This document shows positions 54,601 through 61,192 of a stretch of 64,000 nucleotides of DNA, one piece after another (position 1 is the first letter of the stretch; each line of letters starts with the position of its first letter). The notes under the pieces were generated by a model, which saw only the letters and a list, made by a program, of their open reading frames with translations, did not search any database and was not told where the DNA came from. The stretch is from Paenibacillus oryzisoli. Its GTDB lineage: Bacteria > Bacillota > Bacilli > Paenibacillales > NBRC-103111. The DNA is taken from contig NZ_LYPB01000077.1 of the NCBI RefSeq assembly GCF_001653565.1, positions 1-64,000 of the forward strand, in the 5' to 3' direction. The position numbers and the translations under genes were made by a program.

Positions 54601-55726
54601 TATTCAAGGTAAGCTTAATATTCAGGAATTGTTGGATTTACTAGTTGGCGATCTGATTGATTTAAAAGATCAAATTGTCGATACCGTATATGCTTTGAGA
54701 TCAGAAACTGGTGCTAAATATGCCCTTACGGAGACCTTAGGGGGGCTGGTTGGACAGCTTGTAGGAAAACTGATACAAAGATATGCAAGTGGTGCTCTAA
54801 GTGGAGTCAGCGCAGTTCAACAGATTATGTCCAAAGTGAAAGATTTTAAAGTGGTAAAAGCGCTTGAAGATGTGGGCGGTATCTGTCACTGTTTCACAGC
54901 AGGTACCAAGGTATTGACTCAAGACGGTGAACTTTCGATTGAACAGGTCAAACTAGGTGATTATGTCTTAGCGAAGAATCCAGACACTGGCGAGATGGCC
55001 TACAAAGAAGTTGACTTGCTGTTCCAGAAGGAGATCACGGAGTCGTGGAACATTACCGTGGGTAGTGAGCTAATTACGACTACGGATGAGCATCCGTTCT
55101 GGATTCACAGTAAGGGCTGGGTTGTTGCGAAGGACCTTATTGTTGGTGACTTGTTTGAGACGAGCGATGGTTCGTATCTAGCAATTGACAAGATCGAGGT
55201 TAAAGAGCAGCATACGACCGTTTATAACTTCCGTGTGAAGGACTTCCACACGTATTATGTTTCAAATTTGAAGATTTTGACGCATAATAGTAATGGAATT
55301 AATTGTGACTGGTCACAGATGGCAAAATATTTTGCCCCGAACACAAAGAAGCATATTTTAGAGGGTGAAATAAATTCAAAGGGTGACGCAGTAGGATTCC
55401 ATCATGAGGGAAGTTCTTCTATTGCTAGAATAGTAGGCACTCCAACCCCTGTCAATGCTTACGGAGTATATGAAGCGACGGTAGAAATTTTTGATGGTAC
55501 AAATTATGTTAGAAAAAAAGCTACCTCAACATTTTTCCCGAAAAGCTGGTCTTCTGATGATGTTCTAAATGCCATTTTCGAAGTTTACGCAAATGCTCAG
55601 CCTGCAATTAAACAAAATGGTACGGAGTTTATTCAAAAATGGCAGGGTACACATTCGAGTGGTGTGAAGATTGAGTTTTGGGTTGGTTTAAACGGCGAGA
55701 TTACTACAGCTTATCCTATATTCTAA
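48659..55726 (+). CDS. Giant polymorphic toxin: PPC repeats, HINT and C-terminal EndoU RNase domain
   Basis: A 2355-aa protein. Signal peptide to about residue 40; two ~105-residue repeats (IGQTAAQYYV, YRYYDGTFIYPP) to 260; a Gly-rich linker; a beta domain (280-375); two Ig-like repeats (377-562); eight PPC-like domains (564-1575) alternating two sequence types; a Trp-rich helical repeat region (1577-1824); and a helical segment. A HINT autoprotease follows, starting at Cys2078 (CFTAGTKVLTQDG, TTDEHPFWIH) and ending ILTHN at 2210. The last 145 residues form an EndoU-like RNase: KHILEGE with His2232, GFHHEG with His2248/2249, and FFPKSWSSDDVLNAI. The HINT would release the toxin. No secretion-specific domain recognised. 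Confidence 0.88.
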   Translation: MSLKYRLKRNRKRLISFVVLLTMLFNSLLAFVPEGKVFAASSLNITSIGQTAAQYYVSSLSSYWDDDYYAQMVLTRDPVPSSGGIGIANYRYYDGTFIYPPANGTSYTSSWGDLSGLTPGSSYTVYAAVQAKNGYWYPAGSYTFTTSATNSASLQIVSIGQTGAQYYVTNLSSPWDDNYYANLALTRDPVPNNGATGIANYRYYDGSFIYPPTAGTSYTSGWGSLSGLVPGTSYTVYGAVQAKNGLWYPAGSYTFTTSASSGGGNTGGGGGNTGGGSSEFPYPGVGEPFYYTNDHASPYNYVILWNGNGANYYHVNLEKHDGTILTTTPNTNKANVTLTSGRYTVRIYACSSTALSTCSTTHYQLTITTPDMNVVTPTVSVSNIPNTTAGKVVSVSASSSTPCYRMSAKYTVNGVDTWLGEQSSCNYSASFTPSTAGDYTVTVYSRSYNESDPRSATASSTSTFTVYPYVVNPTVTVSSIPTTTAGKAVSVSASSSTPCYRMSAKYTVNGVDTWLGEQNSCNYSASFIPSTVGQYTVTVYSRSYIETDPRSGDSSNSVTFSVTPDDTYEPNDTISDAKSVTPGSTTSSYLSTSGDYDYWKYTPSTTGSINVKLTVPTDPAGLDYDLQVYEGTVSSLGSKIEESTNSGNASESKDFMAFAGKTYYLKVYKTVGTFSATSAYTLILGNLFPDNNEDNNTYLNAKPITPGGSSISSYISYLADGDVWKFTSGANNIGMMTAQLTVPSDADYELQVYETNTLGDQLADSTKTGNGVPESITFPVNPGKDYFIKVWSKNNASRSASAYTLSVGNMPIDLSEPNDAIADAKSVAAGSTTSSYLSTPTDFDYWKYTPSATGEVNVQLTVPSVPAGLDYDLQVYEGTSSSLGTMIIESKNAGNTTESKDFTATGGKTYYFKVYKTEGTYSSTSPYGLILSGVFQDNYEENDTYTNAKPITPGGSTISSYISRFNDGDIWKFSTGAYNSGTMTAELIVPNDADFELQVYEGDDASSNALKESKNTGNGVSESISFQVKPNKNYYLKVWSKGNASRSANPYALSVGSLPTVIDNYEMNNTDEDAKVISPGVPINSYISYDTDGDIWKFETGASNIGSMQARLTNIPVGVNYELQVYEGSTDNDQIAESKNLLNAEELISFKVKPNKKYYVKVYSQGNQYHSTSPYTVSIGSLPVAPDSYESNNTAAQATVLTPGTAISSYISSMSDADYFYFMTDATSVGYMNIGLTDPEPFADDFKPDYEFQVYKGSESDANLVGYSTSKDRSSTIEVKVVPNTKYYIKIYNGGTGFSPETYQLNVAALPHDGEGNDTEGTAKNLPPRGVVESYLYKAGDVDYWMYRTGASETGTKVFGMKVPSGSDYELQVYPAGGYDTSLMKGSYNNNNDYEYVLMEVSPNTTYYMKVYGALGKGLPAQYSEELPYTISVGTDQYGEGTTGGNDNAVDSYEVNNTRDQATLVEDGRTINSYLFYDGDVDYYKVRSKLLVGNMNVSMAVPAGQDYELQVYEGSSSRVWTSDLKGNATETISFPVQPNTNYYVKLYGASIGNGHSYSANLLDKYVLTIGQAPNTTVDQWVTDLESTKLTSHTKWDESQFSESSDWIDTEWQAVDGVAGELNDLHEYWENQKEYLLNLINTGSSGLKEWAQNRYDLENERIFLIELMLTGTEGQQSWADSQLFIVNLALNGTYGQQQWALDLIHWQNLFNYYQNLLNQNPSNSWVEERRDVTAVLKDPNAPNKEWALDRWNWLVEEDYLQHRINENLDLDTVRWAQSRADLVNKILHGTQEEQNWARKRWGLLELIEHGTPAERDQAQDDLDEMDGKHVQVITASISTSINSDFCKDSGCRQAVDKMAAAMYVEQYDRTKSFTTKEYEDCLEGIGSGTFCREIAQADLSYASDYNFVTGQTPNVVLSNVQTSSNDDPVKLALSFLKGLGEGVYNTLIADFVNSLKDMWNMLKNWKDTFEGLKQLVQPILDAIQGKLNIQELLDLLVGDLIDLKDQIVDTVYALRSETGAKYALTETLGGLVGQLVGKLIQRYASGALSGVSAVQQIMSKVKDFKVVKALEDVGGICHCFTAGTKVLTQDGELSIEQVKLGDYVLAKNPDTGEMAYKEVDLLFQKEITESWNITVGSELITTTDEHPFWIHSKGWVVAKDLIVGDLFETSDGSYLAIDKIEVKEQHTTVYNFRVKDFHTYYVSNLKILTHNSNGINCDWSQMAKYFAPNTKKHILEGEINSKGDAVGFHHEGSSSIARIVGTPTPVNAYGVYEATVEIFDGTNYVRKKATSTFFPKSWSSDDVLNAIFEVYANAQPAIKQNGTEFIQKWQGTHSSGVKIEFWVGLNGEITTAYPIF

Positions 55727-55786
55727 TTCACTTAATGGACGTCTGTAATAAGGTTCTAATAAATTTTGAAGATTGAACTGAGGAAA

Positions 55787-55810
55787 GAGGGAGGAAAATG
55801 CTCCTCCCTC
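55787..55810 (+). promoter_or_regulatory. Hairpin between toxin and candidate immunity gene
   Basis: GAGGGAGGA pairs exactly with TCCTCCCTC around AAATGC, 22 bases before the next start. It has no U-run, so it is more likely an mRNA stability or ribosome-site-related structure than a terminator. The right arm is complementary to Shine-Dalgarno-like sequence. Confidence 0.5.
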
Positions 55811-55832
55811 AAAATATAACAAGAAGAGGGGG

Positions 55833-56252
55833 ATGAAATTGTCGAGATATGGAGAAGTTCAGAGTTACCTGAAATTACTATCAGGTAGTGCTTTAAACGA
55901 TCATTTAAGTTATAGTTTTAACTTTGATCACTTTAGTGTTGATAATAATATCATCGAATCGCTAAAGAATCATATTAGAAATGTATACCTTGCAAATAAA
56001 TCCGCTGACTTCCATTTTGTTCTAAATGAAGAACTAGAATGGCAGACTGTGCTTTCTGTTAGTCTTGGTGAATTTGATTTGAATGAAGAATACTTATCGA
56101 GATTTCTTAGCCTATTTGAAGATTTCATTGAAAACAATACACTTCGTGTATGGCAAATAACCTCTGATTTGTTTTGGGGAGTTTATCAAAAGGAATTGTT
56201 GTTCAAGGTCGAAAATATGTATTACTACTTGTTAATGTATATAACAGATTAA
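55833..56252 (+). CDS. Candidate immunity protein for the EndoU toxin
   Basis: A 139-aa acidic, soluble protein with no signal peptide, 106 bases after the toxin gene on the same strand. ATG 55833 abuts GAAGAGGGGG, and TTG 55839 is spaced better, so the exact start is uncertain. It is helix- and aromatic-rich (FNFDHFSVDNN, WQTVLSVSLGEFDLNEEYLS, WQITSDLFWGVYQ). I do not recognise a family. The immunity role rests on position, size and acidity, as is usual for polymorphic toxins, and is inference. Confidence 0.6.
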   Translation: MKLSRYGEVQSYLKLLSGSALNDHLSYSFNFDHFSVDNNIIESLKNHIRNVYLANKSADFHFVLNEELEWQTVLSVSLGEFDLNEEYLSRFLSLFEDFIENNTLRVWQITSDLFWGVYQKELLFKVENMYYYLLMYITD

Positions 56253-56329
56253 TTTGAGTTTGCTTAAATTTATGAATCAATGGAGTCACGGTGCAATAAA
56301 TGATGCTCTAGATAAAGGAGTATTGAATA

Positions 56330-56845
56330 ATGACAATCGAACAAATCGTATCCCAATACCGCTTCGGCATGATCGCGCGGCGCTGGGGAGCACTATGGGT
56401 GGATGGAGTCATCCTATGGATTCTCCCAGCAATTCCTGTATTTACTTTAGGTGAAGGAGTCTATCAAAAGACTCTTTGGCTATGGGTAGCCCTTCTCTTC
56501 TCGTATATCTTCCTGATGGAAGGATTACTAGGCTGGACAATTGGTAAATGGTTATTCCGTATTCGTGTGGTGAATGTGGAAGGTAAAGCTCCAGGTTTGG
56601 TTAAAGCATTTATCCGTACATTACTAAAAGTATTAGAAGCTAATCCAATGATGTTCGGTGGCGGAATAGCTGGTATCGTAGCACTTATATCTAAGAAACG
56701 TCATCGCATTGGTGATATGCTCGCAAAGACATATGTTGTGAAGCGTGAAGATGTAAGTAAGATCACGCCTCCTGAAAAAACAGAAGATGCATTGCCAAGT
56801 TTTGTTGAAGTAGTACGTAGCATTAAAGAGCCTGAATTAACTTAA
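56330..56845 (+). CDS. RDD-family membrane protein
   Basis: A 171-aa protein with the RDD pattern: an Arg early in ARRWGALWVDGVILWI with the following Asp, a second membrane pair, GWTIGKWLFRIRVVN in the loop, and a final membrane region before HRIGDMLAKTYVV. The ATG has AAAGGAG upstream. RDD proteins are poorly understood; some take part in ion transport. It lies between the toxin-immunity pair and a terminator, so it may belong to the same unit, perhaps as an accessory or a second immunity factor. Confidence 0.82.
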   Translation: MTIEQIVSQYRFGMIARRWGALWVDGVILWILPAIPVFTLGEGVYQKTLWLWVALLFSYIFLMEGLLGWTIGKWLFRIRVVNVEGKAPGLVKAFIRTLLKVLEANPMMFGGGIAGIVALISKKRHRIGDMLAKTYVVKREDVSKITPPEKTEDALPSFVEVVRSIKEPELT

Positions 56846-56869
56846 GAGAGACATATTCTAATAACAAAG

Positions 56870-56912
56870 AAAGCTGCTTGATTTGCTTAGTGCAAACAGG
56901 CAGCTTTCATTT
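56870..56912 (+). terminator. Terminator closing the toxin unit
   Basis: AAAGCTGC pairs with GCAGCTTT across a loop with further weak pairing, followed by CATTTC. Confidence 0.65.
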
Positions 56913-56997
56913 CGTATAGGAATGGTTCATGGAAACCAACAATATAAAATATTCATCCACGAAGTCTATGCAAGTGTAACGGAGGTGTGCGAACAAG

Positions 56998-57483
56998 ATG
57001 AATGGTCAAATGACGATATGCGGGGCAAGGAATAGAAAAGGCAGTTGTTGTGGCAATATTCCGATGCAGAACGGAAGATGCCGCATGCATGGCGGAAAAA
57101 GCAAAGGACCAAACAATCCTGCCAAACTACACGGTAATCTAAATGCCGTTGGCAACAAATCTAAGCTGTCCACTGGTGAATTTGAAATAATTACATGGGA
57201 TAGATTGACGGACACTGAAAAGGAATGGCTTACCGAGCAATACAGGCTTAAACCCAATGAATTTATCGACGATCCATTAGAAATGGAATTTATCCGTGTA
57301 GCAAGAATGTTGGGACGGATGAATGAACTGGACAAAGATATGAATGGGAATTTTGATGACCTGATTCGATTAGAACATGCGCTGACAAGGGTGCAGATGA
57401 GAATAGCGAGAATGATTACAGGGAAGCGTTGTAAAATAACGACAAACCAACGAGAACCGGGTGCGATGAAACGCAACCTATAA
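56998..57483 (+). CDS. HGGxSTG-domain protein of a mobile element
   Basis: A 161-aa protein starting at ATG 56998 (GGAGGTG upstream). The N-terminal half has Cys and His residues typical of the HGGxSTG group: CGARNRKGSCCGNIPMQNG, CRMHGGKSKGPNNP. The second half is helical and charged (DTEKEWLTEQYRL, EMEFIRVARMLGRMNELD). Such proteins occur in phages and integrative elements, sometimes near terminase genes; a small-terminase or DNA-binding role is possible but unproven. It is the intact copy of a duplicated gene. Confidence 0.75.
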   Translation: MNGQMTICGARNRKGSCCGNIPMQNGRCRMHGGKSKGPNNPAKLHGNLNAVGNKSKLSTGEFEIITWDRLTDTEKEWLTEQYRLKPNEFIDDPLEMEFIRVARMLGRMNELDKDMNGNFDDLIRLEHALTRVQMRIARMITGKRCKITTNQREPGAMKRNL

Positions 57484-57640
57484 GTGAGTAAGAATATAAC
57501 GGACGAACATGAGCAACGTTAAGACGAAACACTCGTGGTTCAAACATTATGGTTGACCCCTGAACGAGCGTATGTCATAATCGTCATACAGCAGACAGCC
57601 TGTAAATGGTTGCGAGCAACTTGGTAAACGATAAACTTTG

Positions 57641-57677
57641 AGCACTTGAAACCTTCTGGGGATTTCAGGTGCTTTTT
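57641..57677 (+). terminator. Conserved hairpin upstream of rep
   Basis: AGCACTTGAAA pairs with TTTCAGGTGCT (one G-T pair), followed by TTTT. The copy at about 60558-60595 keeps the stem while its lower bases have changed on both sides (CAC/GTG kept, flanks altered), which suggests the structure matters. Confidence 0.65.
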
Positions 57678-57788
57678 GCGTTTCAAAGGAGATAGCGACC
57701 GTGGGAATATAATTAAGTATTAGTTGGTTAAGTGTTAAATTTCTCGTGCGCGAGGCTGGAAAGTACTTATTGTAAAGGGGGAGCGCCA

Positions 57789-58616
57789 ATGGAGATTAGC
57801 GTATCGACGGATAAGATGGTTGTCGAATATCGGGATGTGCCTATTGGTTTTTTCAAAGGATGGTGTATGCGGTTTATGTTAAGAGGTCGTTACAGGATAA
57901 GACGGACTGAGCGTAAGATTTATGTGTATCAGATGCATGTAAGACTTGAAGAAGGCGTGTACTTGCATGTATTCTATCGGAATTTTAGGGAGATTGATGG
58001 AGGCTTGTATACGTTACGACTGGAAACGCGACCCGAACACTTTGAGCGGTTTACAGATATATTAGGAGAACTTCGGCATGTGGCAAGCGGAATAGATTTT
58101 GTTAGCTGTGATTTAGCCTATGATGTTCCTTATGCGCTGGGGGATGTATTTGTAGCACCAAACGATATGCGGCGAAAGCTACGGAAGCATAACGATACTC
58201 GATATTTTGGACTTCCCCATCAGCGGAAGCAGAATGGCTATTGTCGGGTATATGATAAGGCGCTGGAACTGTGGCAGCGTCATGGTATTGAGTATATGGG
58301 TAGCTTGACTCGCATTGAGATGGTGTACAAACCTGAAACCAGAATAGAATTAGCGGACGTGGGAAGATACCCGCCAGAGCAGAACCGCCATTACTTTGCA
58401 AGTGTGGTTGAGGACTGGTCAGTGTTCACAGCTAAGCTAGTAGAACGTATACGAAACTGGCAACTTGGAGAAGAAACCTATACGAGACACGTGAGAGAAA
58501 CCATAAAAAAGACACTTGCCGAGCGGTTAATAGACTTCAACCGGTTAGCAAGTGAACGATGGAAAGAGATATTGAAGCAGCCATGCGCCGCAATACTTGG
58601 ACATACTGCGACATAG
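57789..58616 (+). CDS. Rolling-circle-type replication initiator (Rep_trans-like)
   Basis: A 275-aa protein starting at ATG 57789, with AAAGGGGGAG upstream. Features of Rep_trans/NicK-type relaxase-initiators are visible: a beta-rich N-terminus (VYLHVFYRNFREID), IDFVSCDLAYDVPYALGDVF, RKHNDTRYFG, and the likely active-site region YCRVYDKALELWQRHGIE with Tyr followed by a basic YDK..E motif near residue 160. It would nick an origin in an integrative or plasmid element. Only a stub of a second copy remains at 60702. Confidence 0.75.
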   Translation: MEISVSTDKMVVEYRDVPIGFFKGWCMRFMLRGRYRIRRTERKIYVYQMHVRLEEGVYLHVFYRNFREIDGGLYTLRLETRPEHFERFTDILGELRHVASGIDFVSCDLAYDVPYALGDVFVAPNDMRRKLRKHNDTRYFGLPHQRKQNGYCRVYDKALELWQRHGIEYMGSLTRIEMVYKPETRIELADVGRYPPEQNRHYFASVVEDWSVFTAKLVERIRNWQLGEETYTRHVRETIKKTLAERLIDFNRLASERWKEILKQPCAAILGHTAT

Positions 58617-58726
58617 ACGTAAGTGACGCGCATGGGTTTTGCAGGGTTCAACAGTTGAACAAGGGGAAATTACCGAGAATCCTGTTGAACGGGTGCGCAA
58701 GTGGTAATGCGAATGCGAGAAACGGG

Positions 58727-58948
58727 CTAACAGGGGTCGGATGGCTCCAACACGCTGAGATCACTGACAGTTATGTTCAGCGCTGCACAAATGATGGCAA
58801 TGGTACTTAGATAAATACGGCTTATGTTCGGTTTGCATAGATCACTGATTGTCGATGGGCGCAGGTCCGTAAGTACGGCAAGTTGCTGTTGGGACATGCC
58901 TTGGTCTTTCAAAATGTCTTTTAGACGAATTTGAGCATTAAGAAACAT
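58727..58948 (-). CDS. XRE-family helix-turn-helix regulator
   Basis: A 73-aa Cro/CI-like protein: KDILKDQGMSQQQLAVLTDL and RPSTISDLCKPNISR form the helix-turn-helix, ending with LSTIAIICAALNITVSDL. ATG 58948 follows GGAGGGAGG. Probably a repressor of the mobile element, divergent from the recombinase remnant. Small size is normal for this group. Confidence 0.88.
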   Translation of the reverse strand: MFLNAQIRLKDILKDQGMSQQQLAVLTDLRPSTISDLCKPNISRIYLSTIAIICAALNITVSDLSVLEPSDPC

Positions 58949-59153
58949 AGAGTTTTCCTCCCTCCATTATGATGGTCATGCATACTATACAACCTTCACC
59001 GTTAAGAAAACGACTACAAATTTGCGGGTTGTGCAGATTGGGTTGCGGATCGTATACTACGCATCAACGGTCGACCGTTACAAGCGGCGAGTTATCCGCA
59101 GAAAACGGGTGAACGAGACATGGACTACAATTGTTGTGGTGGGAGGGATTTTC

Positions 59154-59835
59154 TTGAGGGAGAAGGTCGTCGGGTACATCAGGGTTTCAACGTATGGACA
59201 GATGAAAGACGGGTATAGTTTGACCTACCAACTTGAGGAAATTGAACAATACTGTGAGCGAAATGGCTACGAACTGCTCCATGTGTATGAGGACAAAGGC
59301 ATTAGCGGTGCGACAGTTGATGAAGAAGGCTTGAGCATTGAACGGGAGGGCTTGCAAGAGATGCTCGCTGACCTAAAGCAGAACGAAGTGAAACGTATAA
59401 TTGTGCTGAATACGTAACGACTGTGGCGGTCAGACATGGCGAAAGTGCTGATCCAACGTGAATTGAAGTGAAATAATGTTGATGTGAAAGCAATTAAACA
59501 GCCGAACTAAAGCATATATGCGCATGACCCGAACGATTTCTTGGTCAATGGCATGTTGCAATTGTTAGACCAGTACCAACGTCTGGAAATTGCACTAAAG
59601 CTAAGTCGTGGTAGAAAAAAGAAAGCTGAACAAGGTGGATACGAGGGCGGCGGAGTGTTTTTGGCTATACAGCGAAGAAAGGCTCGAAGGTAATTGAAAT
59701 TGACCCTGTTCAGGCGGTTGTAGTAAGGCGACTGATTGAGTGAGCCGGATATTAGAACGCGAGAATTTCTACAGAGGTACATACCGCTATGGGAATATTG
59801 AAGCGGAGGGCAAGCATACAGCCATCATTTAGGAT
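59154..59835 (+). pseudogene. Large serine recombinase, broken
   Basis: The frame starts at TTG 59154 after GGGAGGG and reads VVGYIRVSTYGQMKDGYSLT with the catalytic Ser in RVST, then continues with YCERNGYELLHVYEDKGISG. It stops at 59417 where the family would have NTSRLWR. Homology goes on past the stop: LWRSDMAKVLIQRELK, AHDPNDFLVNGMLQLLDQYQ, LKLSRGRKKKAEQGG and, after a frameshift, GSKVIEIDPVQAVVVRRLIE. At least four stops and one frameshift are present. It was probably the integrase of this element. Confidence 0.88.
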
Positions 59836-59908
59836 GAAGCAAGCCATGAAATTGAAAAATATTTTTGCCGAGCGCTTAATGTTTTCAATAGTTTTGTTTT
59901 ATATTCAG

Positions 59909-60091
59909 ATGAACGATCACTGGGATGCAGAATGTGATGCCAAGTTATTGCTTGACGAGTGGGATGGATTGCCTGATGCTAGTCCGCAGGATAACTACTG
60001 GATTCTAAGCCAATTGGTGTTGTGTAGAAATGTGCTTGCGAAGCATGAACAAGATGAATTGTCAAGTAAAGGTATGTGGGGCAAGGAATAG
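59909..60091 (+). CDS. Small open frame overlapping the second HGGxSTG copy
   Basis: A 60-codon frame: MNDHWDAECDAKLLLDEW, SPQDNYWILSQLVLCRNVLA, then KHEQDELSSKGMWGKE, the last part out of frame with the HGGxSTG pseudogene. It is coding-like in its first two thirds and may be an older element gene whose end overlaps the next, or a fusion made by the duplication. No ribosome site is clear. Confidence 0.35.
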   Translation: MNDHWDAECDAKLLLDEWDGLPDASPQDNYWILSQLVLCRNVLAKHEQDELSSKGMWGKE

Positions 60092-60815
60092 AGTAGGGAA
60101 TTGCTGCGGTAATATCCCGATGAAGAATGGAAGATGCCGTATGCACGGCCGGAAAAGCACAGGGCCAAACAATCCTGTCAAGCTACAGGATAATCAAAAT
60201 GCTACAGGAACCAAATCCAAGCTGTTGACAGGTGAATTTGAACGATCACATGGGATAGGTTGACTGGTAAGGAGAGAGAATGGCTTACCGAGCTAAACAG
60301 GCTTGAATCCTAGGAGCGCATCGACGCTCTGGTAGTAAGGGAATTTATTCGTGAAGTTAGATTGCCAAGACGCTGAATAAACGAGATAAAGATATGAACA
60401 GAAAATTTTAATGATCTGATTCGATTAGAGCATGCGCTGACAAGAATACAGATGAGAATTTTGAGAATTGTATACAGCTGGAACTAAGAGTCATAATCGT
60501 CATACAGTGGATAGCCTATCCACGGTTGCGAGCAACTTTGTAAACAGTAAACTTTAAACACTTGAAACCATTTGGGGATTTCAGGTGTCTTTTTGCGTTT
60601 TGAAGTGGATGACGACCTCAGGAATATAACTAAGCATCAGTCGGTTAAGTGTTAAATTTTTAGCGCGGGGGTGTAAAATATCTTCTGTAAATGAGGCGTC
60701 AATGGAGGTTAGCATTTATTTGACAGACACAATGGTCGTCGAATATCGGATTGTGGATATTGGCTTTTTCAAAGAATGGTGTGTTAGGCCTATGTTTAGC
60801 GATTGTTATGCGAAA
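60043..60815 (+). repeat. Direct duplication, copy B (decayed)
   Basis: A diverged second copy of the 56985-57852 segment, lying on the far side of the rep-XRE-recombinase block. It contains the frameshifted HGGxSTG gene, the conserved spacer hairpin and the first codons of rep. Confidence 0.85.
60054..60480 (+). pseudogene. HGGxSTG-domain gene, frameshifted copy
   Basis: Starts at ATG 60054 and reads VCGARNRVGNCCGNIPMKNG, CRMHGRKSTGPNNP (HGG changed to HGR), then loses frame at about 60240 relative to the intact copy. Later frames still show REWLTELNRLE and DLIRLEHALTRIQMRILRI. Confidence 0.85.
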
Positions 60816-60917
60816 GGAAACAGAACATTTTTAAAATCAAATTTAAGAAATAGCAGTTGCAAGCAAGTTGAGTTAATAACCCTTATACATATACTCGCAG
60901 TAATTATGGCAATATAA
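60702..60917 (+). pseudogene. Rep_trans-like initiator, N-terminal stub
   Basis: ATG 60702 begins MEVSIYLTDTMVVEYRIVDI, matching the start of the intact rep at 57789 for about 35 codons. After about 60815 the sequence is unrelated. It marks the end of the duplicated module and probably an element boundary. From 60918 to 61192 I see no gene, only an AT-rich stretch. Confidence 0.8.
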
Positions 60918-61084
60918 ACAGGCAGCGGTTTAGCTAGATTCATATTATTTGTTTCAAGAAGTGTCAATGTGTTTGGGACTGGTATTATTCTAGTGCCGAG
61001 CATAATGGCAAGGATATGTAGCACTTTTATAAATATTTATGTCTATTGTTATATAGTTGGATTGTGTATTATTATAAAGAGAAA

Positions 61085-61101
61085 AGTCGAATTATGACGA
61101 A
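61085..61101 (+). promoter_or_regulatory. Putative Spo0A-box pair upstream of second kinase
   Basis: TGACGAA at 61095-61101 matches the Spo0A core TGNCGAA, and AGTCGAA at 61085-61091 differs by one base; the two lie about one helical turn apart. They are about 95 bases before the kinase start. Confidence 0.4.
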
Positions 61102-61192
61102 AATGCTACAAGGAAAAGGCGTAATTCGGTGCCTAAATTCTCGAAAGAAACATGGTAAGTAATATTTGTTTTAAAAAACTGGGGGGGAATTC

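Larger units (their letters stand above)
56985..57852 (+). repeat. Direct duplication, copy A (HGGxSTG gene to start of rep)
   Basis: The sequence from about 56985 through the HGGxSTG gene, the following spacer and the first codons of rep recurs at about 60043-60815. Spacer landmarks shared by both are GTCATAATCGTCATACAG, GGTTGCGAGCAACTT, a GGGGATTTCAGGTG hairpin and GGTTAAGTGTTAAATTT. Copy A has intact genes; copy B is decayed. Confidence 0.85.

Noticed and set aside
57006..57476. 156-codon frame antisense to the HGGxSTG gene
   Set aside because: The sense gene has a ribosome site and a conserved Cys/His motif, and it is duplicated as such.
60806..61024. Small hydrophobic protein on the minus strand
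   Set aside because: Hydrophobic because of AT-rich sequence; no ribosome site and partly overlaps the rep stub. I considered an AgrB-type partner for the kinase but saw no matching motif.
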